This document shows positions 61,201 to 64,000 of a stretch of DNA of 64,000 bases, piece after piece (within the stretch, counting starts at the first letter, position 1; each line of letters opens with the position of its first letter). This stretch comes from S5-A14a sp050908895 (lineage in GTDB: Bacteria; Bacillota; Clostridia; Peptostreptococcales; Anaerovoracaceae). The stretch covers positions 744,001 through 808,000 of the forward strand of contig CP171222.1 in the NCBI GenBank assembly GCA_050908895.1, in the 5' to 3' direction. The notes beneath the pieces are model-generated. The model was given only the letters and a program-made list of their open reading frames with translations, did not search any database and was not told the DNA's origin. The position numbers and the translations under genes were made by a program.

Positions 61201-61570
61201 TGCAAGAGTGCTAACAGAAAAGAATAAGGCTTTTAAACCACTTGTATATATCTGTGCTCCTTATAGTGGTGATAAGGAAAGGAATATAAATGCTGCAGTA
61301 GGATATGCCAAGTATGCCTATGAAAATAATGCCATTCCTCTTACGCCTCATTTCCTATTTCCTTTTATGAATGATGAAGATATTAAGCAAAGAAAGGATG
61401 CACTTTTCATGGATATCATACTTCTTGGTAAGTGCCAAGAAGTGTGGGTTTTTGGAAATGAAATTACTGAAGGCATGAAGAGAGAACTTGAGGTGGCTGA
61501 AAAAAGAAAACAGGCAATTAGATATTTTAATTTTGAGGGTTTGGAGGTTAAGACAAATGCTAAATTGTAA
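61187..61570 (+). CDS. DUF4406 protein (nucleoside 2-deoxyribosyltransferase-like)
   Basis: A 127-residue protein. VYICAPYSGDKERNINAAVGYAKYAYENNAIPLTPHFLFPFMND and LGKCQEVWVFGNEITEGMKREL fit the DUF4406 branch of the nucleoside 2-deoxyribosyltransferase fold, common in phages and linked to nucleotide metabolism. CAGGAGG precedes ATG 61187; an upstream TTG in frame at 61169 is inside the antirepressor gene. Overlaps the primase by 14 bases. Confidence 0.85.
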   Translation: MGKSNARVLTEKNKAFKPLVYICAPYSGDKERNINAAVGYAKYAYENNAIPLTPHFLFPFMNDEDIKQRKDALFMDIILLGKCQEVWVFGNEITEGMKRELEVAEKRKQAIRYFNFEGLEVKTNAKL

Positions 61571-63794
61571 AATCCACACAGCCAACTGCATTGGAGATAG
61601 TAGTAACTGTATTTATCCTAATAATACTGAGGTCACTAACAGGGATAGCTTTATAAAGGCTATCTCTTTTGACCATGTTTGCGGAAGTTTTAAGGGGAAT
61701 TATAGGAGCAAGGATAACTTCGTCTCATCAGACTGTATTCCAATGGACTGTGATAATGACCATTCTGATAATCCTGATGAGTGGGTAACTCCATTTGATG
61801 TTGCTATGACCTTTTCTGGAGTTTGCTTTTATGCATCGTACAGTAGAAATCATATGAAGGATAAAGGTGTTAAATCGGCAAGACCACGATTTCATGTGTA
61901 TTTTCCTATTAAGGAAATAAAGAATGCTGATGAGTACACTGATTACAAGGCCAAAATTCAAGCTGAATTTCCATACTTTGATGATAATGCTTTGGATGCT
62001 GCCAGATTTATTTATGGAACATCAAATCCGGAGGTGGAACTTTATGAAGGTGAGTCTTCAATTATTGACTTTCTACAGGAAGATGCATTTGCAAAATTAG
62101 ACGATAAGGTCATAGAGAGTGGCAGTAGAAATAATACTATGAGCCATATTGCTGGCAAGTTAATAAAAAGGTTCGGGGCAAGTGATGAGGCATATGAGAA
62201 ATTTTTAGAACAGGCAACTAGATGTGATCCCCCTCTATCTGATGAAGAACTATCAACTATTTGGAATAGTGCTAAAAAATTTGGAGATAAGGTTTCAAAT
62301 CAAGAAGGATATATACCACCGGAGCAGTACAATCTTGAACTTCAGCTTCTGCCGGAAGACTTCTCTGATGTTGGTCAAGCGACGATTTTAGCAAGAGAAT
62401 ATGGAAATAAACTTCGTTATTCTCCTGCAACGGATTTTCTTGTGTATAACGGTAGCTTTTGGGAGGAATCTCAACCGAATGCCCAAGCTTTAGCTCAAGA
62501 GCTAACCTCAAGACAATTAGAAGAGGCAGAAGTTGAAATTCAAAAGGCAATAGTAGAGATGAGCAAAAATGGTGCATGGGCACTTATTGCTGCAATGGGT
62601 CCAAAGAAAGCGAGTGCTCAGTTTAATAGGGAGCAAGTAAGGTCTTTTGAAAAATATGAGCAGGCTGAAACTTATCGTAAGTATGCAATTAAAAGAAGAG
62701 ATACAAAATATATCTCTGCAGCACTAAAGGAAGTTAGACCTATGGTTCAAATCGAACAGTCGATGCTTGATGCAGATGAATTTCTGCTAAACACACCGCA
62801 TGAAACTATAAATCTTGTTACTGGAAGTAAAAACAACCATGAGGCATCTGACTATATTACAAAACAAACAACGGTATCACCTAGTGAAGATGGTAAGGCA
62901 ATCTGGAATGATGCACTTAATACTTTCTTTGTAAATGATGATGCCCTTATTTCCTATGTTCAAAAAATAGTGGGGCTTGCGTCAATAGGAAAGGTTTATG
63001 TTGAGGCTCTTATTATTGCATATGGTGAGGGAAGAAATGGTAAATCGACATTTTGGAATGTAGTGTCAAAGGTTCTTGGAACATATAGCGGGAATATGTC
63101 TGCAGATATGTTAACCGTTGGATGTAGAAGAAATGTAAAACCGGAACTAGCAGAGGCAAAAGGTAAAAGACTACTTATTGCTGCTGAACTTGAAGAAGGT
63201 ATGCGAATGAATACATCAAATGTAAAGCAGTTATGTTCTACAGATGAAATTTTTGCAGAAAAGAAATTCAAGTCACCCTTTAGCTATGTGCCAAGCCATA
63301 CCCTTGTCTTATATACAAATCATCTACCAAGGGTAGGTGCTGTTGATAAAGGAACTTGGCGTAGGCTCATTGTTATTCCATTTGATGCCAAAATTGAAGG
63401 TCAAAACGATATTAAAAATTATACGGAGTACCTATTTGAAAATGCAGGTGGAGCTATTCTTTCTTGGATTATTGAAGGGGCAAAACAGGTAATCAATGAT
63501 GAGTATCATATTGATCCGCCAAAGAGGGTTAAAGATGCTATTTTAGCATATAAGGAAAATAATGACTGGATGAAACATTTTCTAGATGATTGCTGTGAAA
63601 TTGATGCTACCTTTACGGAAAAAAGTGGGGAGCTTTATACGGCTTATCGTGCCTATTGTCTTCGTACGGGCGAGTTTACCAGAAGTGCCGGTGATTTTTA
63701 TTCTGTTTTAGAAATTGAAAATTTTCAAAAGAAAAAGACTAAAAAAGGCATTATAGTCCATGGATTGCGCCTAAAATCGGAGTTTGAGGATTAA
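61557..63794 (+). CDS. P4-family phage primase-helicase
   Basis: A 745-residue replication protein. The N-terminus resembles an archaeo-eukaryotic primase region (CIPMDCDNDHSDNPDEW, ARPRFHVYFPI, AARFIYGTSNP). D5-type sequence follows, then an SF3 helicase with Walker A AYGEGRNGKSTFWNVVSKVLG near residue 500 and RRLIVIPFDAKI. I chose ATG 61557, nine bases after TTGGAGG; the frame upstream overlaps DUF4406. It probably primes and unwinds at the inverted-repeat region that lies directly after it. Confidence 0.92.
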   Translation: MLNCKIHTANCIGDSSNCIYPNNTEVTNRDSFIKAISFDHVCGSFKGNYRSKDNFVSSDCIPMDCDNDHSDNPDEWVTPFDVAMTFSGVCFYASYSRNHMKDKGVKSARPRFHVYFPIKEIKNADEYTDYKAKIQAEFPYFDDNALDAARFIYGTSNPEVELYEGESSIIDFLQEDAFAKLDDKVIESGSRNNTMSHIAGKLIKRFGASDEAYEKFLEQATRCDPPLSDEELSTIWNSAKKFGDKVSNQEGYIPPEQYNLELQLLPEDFSDVGQATILAREYGNKLRYSPATDFLVYNGSFWEESQPNAQALAQELTSRQLEEAEVEIQKAIVEMSKNGAWALIAAMGPKKASAQFNREQVRSFEKYEQAETYRKYAIKRRDTKYISAALKEVRPMVQIEQSMLDADEFLLNTPHETINLVTGSKNNHEASDYITKQTTVSPSEDGKAIWNDALNTFFVNDDALISYVQKIVGLASIGKVYVEALIIAYGEGRNGKSTFWNVVSKVLGTYSGNMSADMLTVGCRRNVKPELAEAKGKRLLIAAELEEGMRMNTSNVKQLCSTDEIFAEKKFKSPFSYVPSHTLVLYTNHLPRVGAVDKGTWRRLIVIPFDAKIEGQNDIKNYTEYLFENAGGAILSWIIEGAKQVINDEYHIDPPKRVKDAILAYKENNDWMKHFLDDCCEIDATFTEKSGELYTAYRAYCLRTGEFTRSAGDFYSVLEIENFQKKKTKKGIIVHGLRLKSEFED

Positions 63795-63895
63795 AGGTGC
63801 AGGGATATGCAGGGTATTTACCTATATTAATATATATACTTATTTTTTTAGTCCTATAGACAATAATAGTAAATACCCTTCACCTACCTGCACCT
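63795..63895. repeat. Large inverted-repeat structure, candidate phage replication origin
   Basis: AGGTGCAGG (63795) pairs with CCTGCACCT (63887), and AGGGTATTTA (63811) with TAAATACCCT (63870), perfectly and separated by equal seven-base gaps. Between them is a 49-base, strongly A/T-rich centre. The left arm contains TGCAGGG twice, nine bases apart; the right arm has two related copies in inverse orientation. Iteron-like repeats around an AT-rich core next to the primase suggest an origin; a strong hairpin terminator is the alternative. Confidence 0.6.
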
Positions 63896-63917
63896 CTTAT
63901 GAATGGAGGTTGAAATT

Positions 63918-64000
63918 ATGCTAGAAAAAGAAGTAGAAAAGGCTCTAGTGAAAAGGGTTAAAGCGCTTGGTGGTATTTGTCTTAAACTAGTAAGCCCAAG
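63918..64000 (+). CDS. VRR-NUC domain protein (5' end only)
   Basis: The first 27 codons of a gene cut by the window edge: MLEKEVEKALVKRVKALGGI then CLKLVSP. This is the usual N-terminus of small phage VRR-NUC nucleases (Holliday-junction-like, PD-(D/E)XK fold), which follow P4 primase in this type of module. GGAGG lies ten bases before the ATG. The catalytic residues lie beyond the window. Confidence 0.75.
   Translation, partial: MLEKEVEKALVKRVKALGGICLKLVSP

Larger units (their letters stand above)
39803..64000. mobile_element. Integrated phage-like element in comM (left end to beyond the window)
   Basis: Starts where comM loses homology and runs to the window end, at least 24.2 kb. It carries a large serine recombinase, ParB-like genes, an XRE regulator, a restriction-modification and Hachiman-like defence island, and a phage replication module (DUF2800, DUF2815, DNA polymerase, antirepressor, P4 primase, VRR-NUC). 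No structural phage genes appear yet; they would be expected to the right. No tet, MOB or VirB4-type conjugation gene is seen. The left junction is inferred from gene disruption; the right junction is not visible. Confidence 0.85.

Noticed and set aside
39803..64000. Interpretation as a conjugative transposon of the Tn916/Tn1549 type
   Set aside because: No relaxase, coupling protein, VirB4-type ATPase or tyrosine integrase is present in the visible part; the replication genes are phage-like.
1..64000. CRISPR array or cas genes
   Set aside because: No regularly spaced direct repeats were seen; the only Cas4-like protein is the phage DUF2800 nuclease.

Overview
The window is low-GC chromosomal DNA from an anaerobic, Clostridia-like member of the Bacillota. 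The main signs are strong Shine-Dalgarno sites, a redox-sensing Rex repressor, a 2[4Fe-4S] clostridial ferredoxin, a class III fructose-bisphosphatase, split transketolase, a CIRCE-controlled groESL operon and a DUF2325/DUF3793/flavodoxin cluster. I cannot name genus or species from this alone.

Positions 1-39.8 kb are chromosomal backbone. In order: tsaD end and an ABC-F ATPase; acpP; rex; a short ferredoxin gene; a P-loop/Asp23-like protein; an OGG1-type DNA glycosylase; groES-groEL; murA-fbp; gdhA; mgtE-nnrD-tktN-tktC; a ParA/MinD-like protein with a degenerate P-loop; two tRNAs (Ser-CGA, Arg-ACG) flanking a decayed AIM24-family gene; msrAB and a LytTR regulator; sbcD-sbcC; a flavodoxin operon; a membrane-protein operon (COG2426, NfeD, SPFH); divergent serA and serC-apgM, then a DacF-like protein and uvrC; a DUF1292 gene; an FAD-dependent oxidoreductase; tRNA-Leu-CAG; yraN and comM.

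comM (38,741-39,829) breaks exactly where its conserved NPCPCG motif should begin, after 354 codons. The rest of the window, at least 24 kb, is a mobile element inserted there; its right end and the 3' part of comM lie outside. Its left part holds a SymE-like toxin, a tricistron under a twin-palindrome operator (ribbon-helix-helix/zinc protein, membrane protein, PD-(D/E)XK nuclease), two ParB-like genes, and a large serine recombinase whose C-terminal domain recurs in the next two genes.

Positions 47-54.6 kb are a defence island. A C5-cytosine methyltransferase converges on a six-gene leftward operon: NBR1-Ig-like protein, excisionase-type HTH protein, HamA-like and HamB-like proteins (Hachiman system), a second PD-(D/E)XK-like protein, and a small type II restriction enzyme (possibly the Bsp6I family). 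The HamA-like protein lacks the visible E-x-K nuclease residues, which makes the neighbouring nuclease interesting.

Positions 55.3-64 kb are a phage early/replication module: sigma-like factor, DUF2800 nuclease, DUF2815 protein, family A DNA polymerase, antirepressor, DUF4406 protein, P4-type primase-helicase, then a large inverted-repeat structure around an AT-rich core (candidate replication origin) and the start of a VRR-NUC nuclease. The element is therefore best read as a prophage or phage-derived integrative element carrying defence cargo.
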